Below, piece by piece: positions 46,201-56,989 of a DNA stretch of 64,000 nucleotides. The notes under the pieces were generated by a model, which saw only the letters and a list, made by a program, of their open reading frames with translations, was not told the DNA's origin and did no database searches. Where the stretch lies: NCBI RefSeq assembly GCF_025950095.1, contig NZ_JAPDDR010000009.1, forward strand, positions 248,001 through 312,000, written 5' to 3'. Every line of letters starts with the position of its first letter. Positions within the stretch are counted from its first letter, which is position 1. Source of the DNA: Luteolibacter rhizosphaerae (GTDB lineage Bacteria; Verrucomicrobiota; Verrucomicrobiia; Verrucomicrobiales; Akkermansiaceae). A program made the position numbers and the translations under genes.

Positions 46201-47250
46201 ATGCTCCGCTCGCTCTTTCTCGCCGCAGCCCTCCTTTCGTCCGCCCGTGCCGTGGAGCTCCAGCTCCCCACGGAGAATCACCACCTCTTCTCCGGCGAGC
46301 CCGAGAAGTTCTACATGTATGTGGACCGCACCTTCGAGGGTGCGACCACCAAGCCATGGGAGGGCGGCAGCTTCGGCTTCGTCCGCACGCCGATCCGCGT
46401 CGGCGGCGAGGTCGTCCTGACCAAGTTCCACGAGGGCGTGGACATCTCACCGATCAAGCGTGACAAGGCCGGCAACCCGCTGGACCTAGTGAATGCCGTG
46501 AGCGACGGTATGGTCGTCCACACCAGCGATGTCGCGGGCCGCTCGAACTACGGCAAATACGTCGTGGTGGAGCACAAGTTCGACGAGGACGCCTTCTACA
46601 GCGTCTACGCCCACCTCTCGGTGGTGAAGGTCAAGCCCGGTGATGTCGTGAAGACCGGCTCCCTGATCGGCCAGATGGGCTACACCGGTGCGGGGCTGAA
46701 CCGCACCCGCGCCCACCTGCATCTGGAGATGTGTTTGCTCATGAGCAACCACTTCGCCGGCTGGCACACCGCCTTCTCCGGCGGCACGAATTTCCACGGC
46801 AACTTCAACGGCATGAACCTCGCCGGCATGGACGTGGCCTCGCTCTTCCTGGAGCACAAGAAGAACCCCGCCCTGCGCGTGCAGGACTTCGTGCTGGCCC
46901 AGCCGCCCTACTTCAAGGTCACCGTGCCGCGCAAGGGCGCTTGGGACTTCGCCAGCCGCCACCGTTGGCTCGCGAAGGGCGATCTGGCCGCGCCCACCCC
47001 GTCGTGGGAGATCTCTTTCAGCGCCACCGGCCTCACCGTCGGCATCGCCGCCAGCCAGCGCGAGGTCGTCGAGCCGATGGTTACCGCGGTGCGCGATTCG
47101 AAGGTCAGCCACCGCCACCTGACCCGCGGCTTGATCGATGGCCAAGGCAATGCCGCGACCCTCACCCGCTCGGGCAAGCAACTCGTCGCGCTGCTGATGG
47201 ACGACTTCCCGATGCCGGTCCCGGCCCCGGAGCCTGCGGCCAAGGAATAG
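46201..47250 (+). CDS. secreted M23-family (LytM) peptidase
   Basis: 349 residues with signal MLRSLFLAAALLSSARA. Zinc-peptidase landmarks are present: His77 and Asp81 in HEGVDIS, His138 in YAHLS, and His172/His174 in RAHLHLEM. They match the HxxxD, H and HxH ligands of LytM. The GDVVKTGSLIGQMGYTGAG loop is typical. The last ~150 residues are an extra domain (FDAMS-like; WEISFSATGLTVGIAASQ). Role: cutting peptidoglycan cross-bridges, or activating amidases if the site has low activity. In an operon with the preceding secreted protein. Confidence 0.88.
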   Translation: MLRSLFLAAALLSSARAVELQLPTENHHLFSGEPEKFYMYVDRTFEGATTKPWEGGSFGFVRTPIRVGGEVVLTKFHEGVDISPIKRDKAGNPLDLVNAVSDGMVVHTSDVAGRSNYGKYVVVEHKFDEDAFYSVYAHLSVVKVKPGDVVKTGSLIGQMGYTGAGLNRTRAHLHLEMCLLMSNHFAGWHTAFSGGTNFHGNFNGMNLAGMDVASLFLEHKKNPALRVQDFVLAQPPYFKVTVPRKGAWDFASRHRWLAKGDLAAPTPSWEISFSATGLTVGIAASQREVVEPMVTAVRDSKVSHRHLTRGLIDGQGNAATLTRSGKQLVALLMDDFPMPVPAPEPAAKE

Positions 47251-47338
47251 GCGTGGAGTCCGGCCAAGTGCCCGGTTCTTGCCTTTCTTGGAACTTGGCA
47301 CTTCTCACTAGGAACTTCCGGCTTCTAGGCTCCGCGGC

Positions 47339-47797
47339 ATGGACAGCATCCTTGCCCGCATCGAATCCCTCGGCCTCGCTCTTCCTGAAGTTCCGGTGCC
47401 TGTCGCCGCCTATGTGAACTGCGTGCGCACGGGCAATCTCCTGTTCCTCTCGGGCGGCCTGCCGATCGAGGGTGACAAGAAGATCATCGGCAAGGTGCCC
47501 GGCGATGTCTCGATCGAGGAAGCCCAGGAAGGAGCCCGCATGATCGTGCTGAACCGCCTCGCCGTGGTGAAGCAAGAGATCGGCTCGCTCGACAAGGTGG
47601 TCCGCATCGTGACCCTCAACGGCTTCGTGAACTCGGCCCCGGACTTCTATGGCCACCCGCAGGTGGTGAACGGTGCCAGCGAACTGCTGATCGAGATCTT
47701 CGGCGAGAAGGGCAAGCACTCACGCACCGCCCTCGGCGCCGCGGCCCTGCCCCTGAATGTCGCCGTCGAGATCAACATGATCGTCGAAGTGGAGTAA
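47339..47797 (+). CDS. RidA/YjgF-family protein (UK114-like subgroup 1)
   Basis: 152 residues. The chain fits the longer Rid subgroup (FLSGGLPIEG, GKVPGDVSIEEAQEGARMIVLNRLAVVKQEIGSLDKVVRIVTLNGFVNSAPDFYGHPQVVNGASELLIEIFG, GKHSRTALGAAALPLNVAVEINMIVEV). The canonical RidA Arg that holds the substrate carboxylate is matched by an Arg in SRTALGAAALP. RidA hydrolyses 2-aminoacrylate and other enamines; subgroup members vary. Nine bases before the TatD gene. Confidence 0.88.
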   Translation: MDSILARIESLGLALPEVPVPVAAYVNCVRTGNLLFLSGGLPIEGDKKIIGKVPGDVSIEEAQEGARMIVLNRLAVVKQEIGSLDKVVRIVTLNGFVNSAPDFYGHPQVVNGASELLIEIFGEKGKHSRTALGAAALPLNVAVEINMIVEVE

Positions 47798-47806
47798 GCT
47801 CTCCGG

Positions 47807-48574
47807 ATGTTCTTCGATTCCCACAATCACCTCCAGCGCTTCAGCGATCCCGCCCGGATCATCGCGGAGATGCAGGAGGCGGGAATCGAAGGCTGCGTGG
47901 TGAACGGCACCACGGAGGAGGATTGGGAGGCCGTTGGCCGCTTGGCCGGGGATCATCCGGATTTCGTCCGCCCCGCCTTCGGTCTTCACCCGTGGTACAT
48001 CGCGAAGCGCTCCGACCGCTGGTTGGAGCGCCTGCAAGAGTTCTTGGACCGCTTTCCCGGAGCATCCATCGGGGAGATCGGTTTTGATGGGTGGATCGAT
48101 GGCCCTTCCCTCGAGGAACAGCGCAAGGTCTTCCTGCCACAACTGGCTCTCGCCCGGGAGCGGCAGTTGCCGGTGACCATTCATGCCCTGAAAGCCTGGG
48201 ATCCGCTCTTCTCCGCGTTTAAGGAAGAGACCCCGCCGGAGAAATTCCTGCTGCACTCCTTCGGTGGCTCGGTCGAGTTGGTCGAGCGCTTGGCCCCCAT
48301 GGGCGCGTGGTTCTCTTTCTCCGGTTACTTCCTGCAGCCGCGGAAAGCCAAGGTGCTGGAGAGCTACAAGGCCGTTCCCCTTGATCGCCTGCTGCTGGAA
48401 ACGGACGCCCCGGAGATGATGCCACCGGAGGACTTCGTCTCACATCCCTTGGCAGGCATGAATCATCCTGCGAATCTGGCACGGATCGGCGAAGGTCTGG
48501 GCGCAGCCTTGGGAATCGGGAGCGCCCGGCTCGCCGAGCTCACCCGCGCAAATCACGCCAGCTTCTTCAGTTGA
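47807..48574 (+). CDS. TatD-family metal-dependent hydrolase
   Basis: 255 residues of the amidohydrolase fold. His6 and His8 of DSHNHL, Glu of GEIGFDG (~88), His of TIHALKAW (~124), His of LLHSFGG (~146) and Asp of LETDAPEMM (~198) match the two-metal TatD active site. Family members are 3'-5' DNases; this one is smaller than E. coli TatD (~260). Cotranscribed with the RidA-like gene. Its 3' end overlaps the convergent gene by 22 bases. Confidence 0.86.
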   Translation: MFFDSHNHLQRFSDPARIIAEMQEAGIEGCVVNGTTEEDWEAVGRLAGDHPDFVRPAFGLHPWYIAKRSDRWLERLQEFLDRFPGASIGEIGFDGWIDGPSLEEQRKVFLPQLALARERQLPVTIHALKAWDPLFSAFKEETPPEKFLLHSFGGSVELVERLAPMGAWFSFSGYFLQPRKAKVLESYKAVPLDRLLLETDAPEMMPPEDFVSHPLAGMNHPANLARIGEGLGAALGIGSARLAELTRANHASFFS

Positions 48575-49128
48575 GCCGGCTCGGAGGGCCAGCCCAGCCG
48601 CGAGATGGCATCGAGCGTTTCCTGCCAAGTCGGAAACACTAGTCCTTCCTTGGCGACCTGCTCTTCGTCCGGCGGGAACTCGTCGGCAGGCAGGATCGCC
48701 CGGGAGAGGTGGAAACAGGCCCATGCGCGCCACGCCCGGATCTCCTTCCGCTCGCCGCTCACCCGGGTGGCCAGATGCTGGAAGTGACGCACCGGATTGC
48801 CGAGGAAGCGGTCGGCGGGGCGATTCTCCAGGAACCAGCACAGCACCGCATACGGCGATGACTGCTCGCTCAGGACTGCCTCGTCGCCGCGCAGATCGGC
48901 CATGAAGGCCTTGTTGAGCTGCAGGATCGCCTGCGCCGGCTTGCCTTCCCGCCACAGCGATTGCGCGTAGCAGAGCGCGGCGAAATAGAAGCGCTCGCCT
49001 TTCTCCGGGGCATGCACCCGGGTCACCATGTGCCCGTGAGGGTGCGTCACCTCGGGCAGTAGCGGGCAGGACGGAAAAGTGAAAGTCGCATCAAGCGGGG
49101 ACTTCTTTTCCGCATCGTCTTGCGCCAT
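48553..49128 (-). CDS. hypothetical TPR-like helical protein
   Basis: 191 residues from the ATG at 49128 (an ORF start at 49164 is less likely). It is helical and Trp-rich, with possible tetratricopeptide-type helix pairs (FYFAALCYAQSLWREGKPAQAILQLNKAFMAD; EIRAWRAWACFHLSRAIL). No signal peptide; cytosolic. I do not recognise a specific family. Convergent with the TatD gene and divergent from the DUF1549 gene. Confidence 0.6.
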   Translation of the reverse strand: MAQDDAEKKSPLDATFTFPSCPLLPEVTHPHGHMVTRVHAPEKGERFYFAALCYAQSLWREGKPAQAILQLNKAFMADLRGDEAVLSEQSSPYAVLCWFLENRPADRFLGNPVRHFQHLATRVSGERKEIRAWRAWACFHLSRAILPADEFPPDEEQVAKEGLVFPTWQETLDAISRLGWPSEPAQLKKLA

Positions 49129-49260
49129 GCTGAGGAGTCGGGCCGCACGAGCGCCGCCCGGCAAGCCGGAATTGTCACAGCTTGAAAGGACATCCCGCTC
49201 CGGGTCGTTTGGAGACTTTCAGGATCAGATCGTTTTTTGAATCACGAAATCAGTTTGAAA

Positions 49261-52200
49261 ATGACCTTCAATCCCGGCCACCTGCGCGCGGTCCTCGGGG
49301 CCCTTGCCTGCTGCCTCGTCACTACTTCCTGTGAGAAGCAAGTGGTCGCCCGCACTGCCGACCAAACGATCCCGGCCAAGGCCCCCGCCGAGGTGGCGAA
49401 GCCGGCGGGACCCGCCCTCCCTGAAACCATTTCCTTCAACGAGCACGTGCAGCCGGTGCTCTCCGAATACTGCTACCACTGCCACGGTCCGGATAGCGGT
49501 ACCCGCGAACCGAAGTCCGCCCCGCTCCGCCTGGACATCGAGCAGGACGCCTTCGCGGTCCGTGAGGACGGCAAGCCCGTGATCATGAAGGGCAAGCCGG
49601 CGGAATCGCGTCTGGTCCAGCTCATCCATGAGAAGGATCCGGAAAAGATCATGCCGCCCCCGGCGTCCCACAAGACGCTTGATGCCGGGAAGATCGCTCT
49701 GCTGGAAAAGTGGATCGAGCAGGGTGCCCCCTACGAGGCTCACTGGTCATTCATCCCGCCCACGCGCTCCGAACTGCCGGAGGCGGGCAAGGATTGGGCC
49801 GAGAACCCGATCGACCGTTTCATCGCCGCCAAACTCGGGGATGCGGGCCTGAAGCCGAACCCGGCGGAAGACCCCGCGCGCTTCTACCGGCGCATGCACC
49901 TCGACCTGACCGGCCTGCCGCCCTCTCCGGCGGACGTGGCCGCCTTCGAGCAAGCAGCCGCGCTCGATCCGGACAAGGCCGTGGGCGAGGCCGCGGACAA
50001 GCTCCTGGCCGGAACCGAAAGCGCGGAGCACTTCGCCCGTCACTGGCTGGATGCTGCCCGCTATGCGGACACGCACGGCATCCACATCGACAACTACCGG
50101 GCGATCTGGCCTTACCGCGATTGGGTCGTGCGCGCCTTCAAGGCGAACATGCCATGGGATCAATTCACGCTCGAGCAGATGGCGGGCGACATGCTGCCGG
50201 ACCGCACGCTCGACCAGCAGGTGGCCACCGGCTTCAACCGCTGCCTGGCCACCACCGGTGAAGGTGGCGCGATCTCCGAGGAATATGATGCGATCTACGC
50301 GAAGGATCGGGTGGAAACCGTGTCCGCGGTCTGGCTGGGCCTGACGACCGGCTGTGCGGCCTGCCACGATCACAAATTCGATCCCGTTTCGACCAAGGAG
50401 TTCTACTCGCTCACGGCCTTCTTCCGGAACACGCCGATGTCCGCACTGGATGGCAACAACGCGGAGCACCCGCCGAATATCTTCGTGCCGCTGCCGGAGG
50501 ATCGCGAGCGCTGGGTCGGCGTGGCGAACGAGCTGAATGAGGCGAACGGACAGCTCGCGGCACGCAAAGAGGGTGCTCGCGCGGACTTCGACGCGTGGCT
50601 GGCCAAGGCCACCATCGAACCGACGCGTGAGATTGATTCGACGCTCGTCTTGCATCTGCCACTGACCGAAACCGCCGGCCCGATCCGGGGGCTGGTTGAC
50701 GGGCAGCCACGCGAATGGCCGGCGAATGTGTCCCGCGTCAGCGCCCCGCTCGGCATGGCCCCGGTCGTCAGCGAAGGCCCGATCGACTTGGGAGACCTCG
50801 GCAATTTCTCGCGCGGCGACCGCGTGAGCTACGGCGGCTTCATCCGCATCGAGGGCAAGCCGACCGGTGCGGTGGTGGCCCGGATGAATCCGGCCCAGTC
50901 CTTCCGCGGCTGGGACCTCTACCTTCAAGGCGGCAGGCCTGCGGCCCACGTGATCGACTCCTGGGACAAGTCCGCGAACAAGATCATCGCACCCGATGAA
51001 CTGGAATCCGGCAAGTGGCACCATGTGATGGTCACCTTTGACGGCACGATCTCCGGTCACCAGGCCAGTGCGATCTATGTCGATGGCCAGCGCGCGAACG
51101 TCGGCCCCTATCCGAACACCGTCGGCGGCACCATCGAGACGAACGTGCAGCTCCGCCTCGGCGCCCGCGATGGCGGTGACTCGAAGCTGAACGGTCATGT
51201 GGCCCTCCAGGATTTCCGTTTCTACCGCCGCCTGCTCTCCCCACAGGAGATCGCACTGCTGGCCCAGAGCAGCCTTCTCCAGAGCATCGTCGCAACGCCG
51301 GTCGAGCAGCGAACGAAAGAGCAGGTGGAATCGCTCTACCAATACTATCTCACGAACGTGGATGCCCCGGCCCGCGAGATCCAGGCGAAGCTGGACAAGC
51401 TCAAGTCCGAGCAAAGCATGCTGCGCGAGCGGGGTTCCGTCTCGCTGGTGATGGAGGAGAAGAAGGAGGAACCCTTCGCCCATGTGCTGACCCGCGGGGT
51501 CTACTCGGACAAGGGCGAGAAGGTCCCGGCGATCACTCCCGCCGTGCTGCCGCCGATGGCGGCGGATGCGCCGAAAAACCGTCTCGGACTCGCCCGCTGG
51601 CTGAACGACCCGGCCAATCCCCTGCCCGCCCGCGTGACGATGAACCGCACCTGGTACTACTTCTTCGGCACCGGGATCGTGGAGACGAACGACGACTTCG
51701 GCATCATGGGCGCGCGGCCCAGCCATCCCAAGCTGCTCGATTGGCTGGCCATCGAGTTCATCGAGTCCAAGTGGAACTACCGCCACATGCTGAAGCTGAT
51801 CGTGACCTCCGCCGCCTACCGGCAGTCGGGGCATGTCTCGCCGGAGAAGCTGGAGAAAGATCCCGCGAACCGCCTGATCTCCCGCGGCCCGCGCTACCGC
51901 ATGGATGCGGAGCTCGTGCGCGACATGGCGCTCTCCGCCGCCGACCTGCTCTCTAACAAGATCGGCGGACCGCCCGCGAAGCCCTACCAGCCCGAGGGCA
52001 TTTGGGAAGCCGTGGCGATGCCGCAATCGAACACCCGCAACTACCGACAGGATTCCGGCGAAGGACTCTACCGCCGCTCGCTCTACACCTTCTGGAAACG
52101 CACCGCCCCACACCCGGCGATGGAGATCCTGAACGCGCCCTCGCGCGAAGTCTTCTGCGTGCGCCGGGATCGCACCAACACCCCGTTGCAGGCCTTCGTG

Positions 52201-52521
52201 ACGCTCAACGATCCGCAGTTCGTGGAAGCCTCCCGCCGCCTGGCGGAACACGCGATGGAAGCAACCCCGGATCCCAGCGCCCGCATCGACTTCATCACCG
52301 AGCGCCTGCTCTCGCGAAAGCTCAAGGATGAGGAGCGCAAGCTCGCGCTCGAAACCTACGATGCCGCCCTCGCCGCCTACCGCGCCGATGGCAAGGAAGC
52401 GCAGGCCATGATCTCGAACGGCGAAACCAAGGCGGACGCCAAGCTGAACGTGCCGGAACTCGCGGCATGGACCCTGGTCGCAAGCCAGATTCTCAATCTC
52501 GACGAAACGCTGAACAAGTAA
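49261..52521 (+). CDS. secreted c-type cytochrome with DUF1549, DUF1553 and LamG (PSD1 type)
   Basis: 1086 residues from the ATG at 49261; a lipobox VTTSC (Cys near 24) makes it a probable lipoprotein. A PSC1-type cytochrome domain holds the heme motif CYHCH (71-75). DUF1549 follows (~180-400; [60 protein letters not shown] with a second CAACH at 365-369). A LamG/concanavalin domain lies at ~465-680 ([40 protein letters not shown]), then DUF1553 (~760-1060; [70 protein letters not shown]). The set is one of the planctomycete-verrucomicrobial secreted cytochromes, always paired with a DUF1501 gene as here. Confidence 0.92.
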   Translation: MTFNPGHLRAVLGALACCLVTTSCEKQVVARTADQTIPAKAPAEVAKPAGPALPETISFNEHVQPVLSEYCYHCHGPDSGTREPKSAPLRLDIEQDAFAVREDGKPVIMKGKPAESRLVQLIHEKDPEKIMPPPASHKTLDAGKIALLEKWIEQGAPYEAHWSFIPPTRSELPEAGKDWAENPIDRFIAAKLGDAGLKPNPAEDPARFYRRMHLDLTGLPPSPADVAAFEQAAALDPDKAVGEAADKLLAGTESAEHFARHWLDAARYADTHGIHIDNYRAIWPYRDWVVRAFKANMPWDQFTLEQMAGDMLPDRTLDQQVATGFNRCLATTGEGGAISEEYDAIYAKDRVETVSAVWLGLTTGCAACHDHKFDPVSTKEFYSLTAFFRNTPMSALDGNNAEHPPNIFVPLPEDRERWVGVANELNEANGQLAARKEGARADFDAWLAKATIEPTREIDSTLVLHLPLTETAGPIRGLVDGQPREWPANVSRVSAPLGMAPVVSEGPIDLGDLGNFSRGDRVSYGGFIRIEGKPTGAVVARMNPAQSFRGWDLYLQGGRPAAHVIDSWDKSANKIIAPDELESGKWHHVMVTFDGTISGHQASAIYVDGQRANVGPYPNTVGGTIETNVQLRLGARDGGDSKLNGHVALQDFRFYRRLLSPQEIALLAQSSLLQSIVATPVEQRTKEQVESLYQYYLTNVDAPAREIQAKLDKLKSEQSMLRERGSVSLVMEEKKEEPFAHVLTRGVYSDKGEKVPAITPAVLPPMAADAPKNRLGLARWLNDPANPLPARVTMNRTWYYFFGTGIVETNDDFGIMGARPSHPKLLDWLAIEFIESKWNYRHMLKLIVTSAAYRQSGHVSPEKLEKDPANRLISRGPRYRMDAELVRDMALSAADLLSNKIGGPPAKPYQPEGIWEAVAMPQSNTRNYRQDSGEGLYRRSLYTFWKRTAPHPAMEILNAPSREVFCVRRDRTNTPLQAFVTLNDPQFVEASRRLAEHAMEATPDPSARIDFITERLLSRKLKDEERKLALETYDAALAAYRADGKEAQAMISNGETKADAKLNVPELAAWTLVASQILNLDETLNK

Positions 52522-52531
52522 GGCCAAAGCG

Positions 52532-53992
<1,461 letters not shown>

Positions 53993-53995
53993 TCT

Positions 53996-54544
53996 TCACG
54001 AGTCGGCCGAGACGAACCAAACCTGAGTCTTCGAACGGTCGGTCAAAATATACTGGATGTCGTTGTTTCGAGGACACACCCGGAAGTAAACGAATGCGTC
54101 CTCTTCCGGCGGAAGCAGTGGAGCTGAATCGAACTTGGTCAATTCGAACCCTTGACCGGGGCTTCCCTCGTTCATGAGACGGAAGTTCAGCCTTCTGATG
54201 ATTTCTTCGATTTTGGTTTGTGGAGCCCGGAAGTAGAGCCATTCCGTGTAATCCAAACCGGGCTTATAAAAATCACTGCGACGGTCGCTAATCCCTGAAA
54301 GATCCTCCGTTTCGAGGAAATCTTTCATAAGCCGCTTGAAGCGAGTGCCCTCCCAATCCTGCCCTCCTGCGCTCGCCAGAACCAAGTAGCTCGAAAGTGT
54401 AATGGCTAGCAAGCCGACCACCTTCAGTGCCTGCTTCCCCGTACGATCCTTCTCGATATCATAACGACAGACCGCGATTACAGCCCACGCGGCAACACCC
54501 GCCCAAGCCAAGCAGCAAATACCGAGTATCGAGCCGAGAATCAT
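53996..54544 (-). CDS. membrane-anchored hypothetical protein
   Basis: 182 residues from the ATG at 54544 (a TTG 33 bases upstream is weaker). Two predicted membrane helices at ~2-25 (GSILGICCLAWAGVAAWAVIAVC) and ~38-58 (ALKVVGLLAITLSSYLVLASA) precede a soluble domain of ~120 residues (LDYTEWLYFRAPQTKIEEIIRRLNF ... FVYFRVCPRNNDIQYILTDRSKTQVWFVS). No recognised family. It lies 40 bases downstream of the lipoprotein gene in the same direction. The lower GC than its neighbours may point to acquisition. Confidence 0.6.
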   Translation of the reverse strand: MILGSILGICCLAWAGVAAWAVIAVCRYDIEKDRTGKQALKVVGLLAITLSSYLVLASAGGQDWEGTRFKRLMKDFLETEDLSGISDRRSDFYKPGLDYTEWLYFRAPQTKIEEIIRRLNFRLMNEGSPGQGFELTKFDSAPLLPPEEDAFVYFRVCPRNNDIQYILTDRSKTQVWFVSADS

Positions 54545-54584
54545 TGCCTCAAGCTCCACAAACGGTCTCGAAACCAAGGCTCTC

Positions 54585-55226
54585 TCAGCGCCCCATCATC
54601 CGGTTCGTGTCTTCCACGGTCAGGCCTTGGGCCTTCCATGGAATCACATCCGGGCTGGTGAAAACGCGGCGGCGCTCATCCGTCTCCGCGTCCGAGATCT
54701 TGCGGATGCCATCGCCGCCTTCCTCGCGGGCGCGACCGGTGGCGTAATCCTTGGTGCCGTAGCTGTCGCCGGCTTCACGCGCCAGCTTGCTTGCTTCGCC
54801 CGCGTTCTTCTTGCCCCACACGGACTCCTTCTTCAGCGAGTTCGCATCCGTGTCCCCTGCGTAAACCTTCTTGGCGTAGTCCTTGTCGCCCCACCAGGAC
54901 TTCTTCTTGAAGTCGCCCGCCTTGTATTCCTTGTCCCACTTGTTCTTGAACTCGGGGTTGTCGCGGTCGAAGCCGGTGAACTCCTTGTATTCCCCCATCG
55001 GCTTGCCGTCCTTCTTGGCGTAGGGGCTGTCGCTGCCATACTTCTTCGCGATCTTGCCGAAGTCGTCGTCACCGAAGTCGCCGGACTTCACGCGCTTGAG
55101 GCCCACCGGGTCGGCGCTCATGCTTTCAGCGGCGGCTTGGGAGGACGAGGAAGATCCATCGTCTGAACCGGCACACGCCGCGAGGCAAAGGGCCGGGAGC
55201 ACGTAGAGCAGGCGGGACATCGTCAT
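54585..55226 (-). CDS. lipoprotein rich in Lys/Asp/Gly
   Basis: 213 residues; lipobox LAAC with Cys18 in MSRLLYVLPALCLAACAGSDDGSSSSS. The mature chain is hydrophilic with repeated K-x-D/W-G-D patterns (YKAGDFKKKSWWGDKDYAKKVYAGD), suggesting an extended or repeat protein rather than an enzyme. The end (IPWKAQGLTVEDTNRMMGR) is like short verrucomicrobial outer-membrane lipoproteins. Function unknown. Confidence 0.65.
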   Translation of the reverse strand: MTMSRLLYVLPALCLAACAGSDDGSSSSSQAAAESMSADPVGLKRVKSGDFGDDDFGKIAKKYGSDSPYAKKDGKPMGEYKEFTGFDRDNPEFKNKWDKEYKAGDFKKKSWWGDKDYAKKVYAGDTDANSLKKESVWGKKNAGEASKLAREAGDSYGTKDYATGRAREEGGDGIRKISDAETDERRRVFTSPDVIPWKAQGLTVEDTNRMMGR

Positions 55227-55294
55227 CAGTCAGGGACGCTGGCAAATCGGCCGGAGCAGGGCAATCCGGAAATCCTAACCGCAATTCCACGGAT

Positions 55295-56989
55295 TCAGAC
55301 CCGGAACAGCCCGCCGCGCTTGCCCGCAAGGGCCGCCGCCCCGGTGATCGAAATCGCCAGGAAAACCATCGCCCACACGCCCAGCGCCGCCGCCAGCTCG
55401 TGCCCGTTCCCCAGCGAGGACAGCAGCGTGTAGATCGCCTTCGTGATCGGGAAATGCTCGGTCTGCTTCGCCAGGATCAGGCTGTCGCTCACCTCCAGCA
55501 TCGCGAAGGCGAAGGCGAGGATGCAGCCCGCCGCCAGGTTCGCCCCGATCAGCGGCAACGACACCCGCCGCAGCGTCCGGAACCACCCGGCCCCCAGCGA
55601 ACGCGCCGCCTCCTCCAGCGCCGGATTGCTCTGCTGCAGGCCCGCCACCGCGGAGCGCACCACGTAGGGCAGGCGCCGCACCGCATATGCCACGATCAGC
55701 AGCGCCGCCGGGTTGCCGTCCTTGCCCACCAGGAAATTCAGCGGCCGGCCCGGCTCGGACAGTGCCAGATAGCCGAAGGCCAGCACCAGCCCCGGCACCG
55801 CCAGCGGCAGCATCACCAGTGCATCCAGCAAAGCCCGGCCCTTGATCTTGCTGCGCACGATCACCCAGGCGATCGCGATCCCTAGCACCAGATCCACCAG
55901 CGTCGCTCCGGAGGCATAGATCAGGCTGTTCGTGATCGAAGGCACCACCACCGGATCGCCCAGCGCGTCGATGTAGTGCTTGAAGCTCATCACCACCGGC
56001 GTGACCGTCTTGTACCAATCCTCGGAGAGCGACAGCATCACCACCCCCGCATGCGGCAGCGCCGCGAGCACGAAGACAAAGGCGAAGATCATCGCGCAGC
56101 CCAGCCCGCGCAGGCCCGTCAGCTTCACCTCACCCCCACGCCCCTTCGGCCGCGGTTGCGAACCGGATGTCTGTCGACCGAAGAGCGCCTTCGTGATCCC
56201 GAAGACCACCGCGGAAATCACCAGGATGATCGCCACCAGCGCATAGGGTGCGGGGTTCCCCGTCAGATCCTTGATCCCGTCGAAGACCTGCACCGGTGCC
56301 ACCCGCGTGTAGTCGAAGACCAGCGGCACGCCAAGCTCCGTGAAGGCCCACACGAACACGATCGCTGAGCCCGCAAAGATTCCCGGCATCGCTAGCGGCA
56401 GGGTCACGCGCCACAGCCGCCGCGCCGGCGGGCAGCCCAGATTCTCCGCCGCCTGCTCCATCGCGGGGTCCAGGTTTGACAGCGCCGCGCTGATGTTCAT
56501 GTAGAGGATCGGGTAGAGGTGCAGCGCGTTCATCGCCACGATTCCCCAGAAGCGTCCCCGCGCCAGCCAGTCCACCGGTGCCTTCGCCCGCATCAGGCCC
56601 AGATCGATCAGCAGCGCATTGAAGGATCCCTCCACGCCCAGCATGTGCTTGATCCCGATCGCCCCCACGAAGGGCGGCAGCACCAGCGGGATCAGGATCA
56701 ATACTCCCAGCACGCCGCGACCTCTGAAGTCATAGCGGTGCGCCAGCAGCGAAAGCGGGAACGCGATCAGGAAGGTCGCGAGCGTGCTCGCCACGCCCAG
56801 CGCGAGGGCATTCCACAGCCCCTCGCGATACACCGGATTCCGGAACACATCCCCGATGAAATCGAAGGTGAACTTCCCATCCGGCGTGCGGAAGGCTTCC
56901 CCGATCACCGAGAAGGCCGGGTAGATGAAGAAGATGGCGAAGACGATCGAAACGAAGACCGTCACCCCGATGGCTGCCTGGCGGTTCAT
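55295..56989 (-). CDS. Fe(III)/spermidine-type ABC permease, fused two-domain
   Basis: 564 residues with two copies of a BPD_transp_1 permease domain, about twelve membrane helices in all. Each copy has the EAA loop: EQAAENLGCPPARRLWRVTLPLAMPGIFAG near 190, and EEAARSLGAGWFRTLRRVSLPLIGANLAAG near 455. A tandem permease of this kind is typical of FbpB (ferric-iron) and related importers. It overlaps the binding-protein gene by 4 bases; with the ATPase gene it forms a three-gene importer operon. Confidence 0.88.
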   Translation of the reverse strand: MNRQAAIGVTVFVSIVFAIFFIYPAFSVIGEAFRTPDGKFTFDFIGDVFRNPVYREGLWNALALGVASTLATFLIAFPLSLLAHRYDFRGRGVLGVLILIPLVLPPFVGAIGIKHMLGVEGSFNALLIDLGLMRAKAPVDWLARGRFWGIVAMNALHLYPILYMNISAALSNLDPAMEQAAENLGCPPARRLWRVTLPLAMPGIFAGSAIVFVWAFTELGVPLVFDYTRVAPVQVFDGIKDLTGNPAPYALVAIILVISAVVFGITKALFGRQTSGSQPRPKGRGGEVKLTGLRGLGCAMIFAFVFVLAALPHAGVVMLSLSEDWYKTVTPVVMSFKHYIDALGDPVVVPSITNSLIYASGATLVDLVLGIAIAWVIVRSKIKGRALLDALVMLPLAVPGLVLAFGYLALSEPGRPLNFLVGKDGNPAALLIVAYAVRRLPYVVRSAVAGLQQSNPALEEAARSLGAGWFRTLRRVSLPLIGANLAAGCILAFAFAMLEVSDSLILAKQTEHFPITKAIYTLLSSLGNGHELAAALGVWAMVFLAISITGAAALAGKRGGLFRV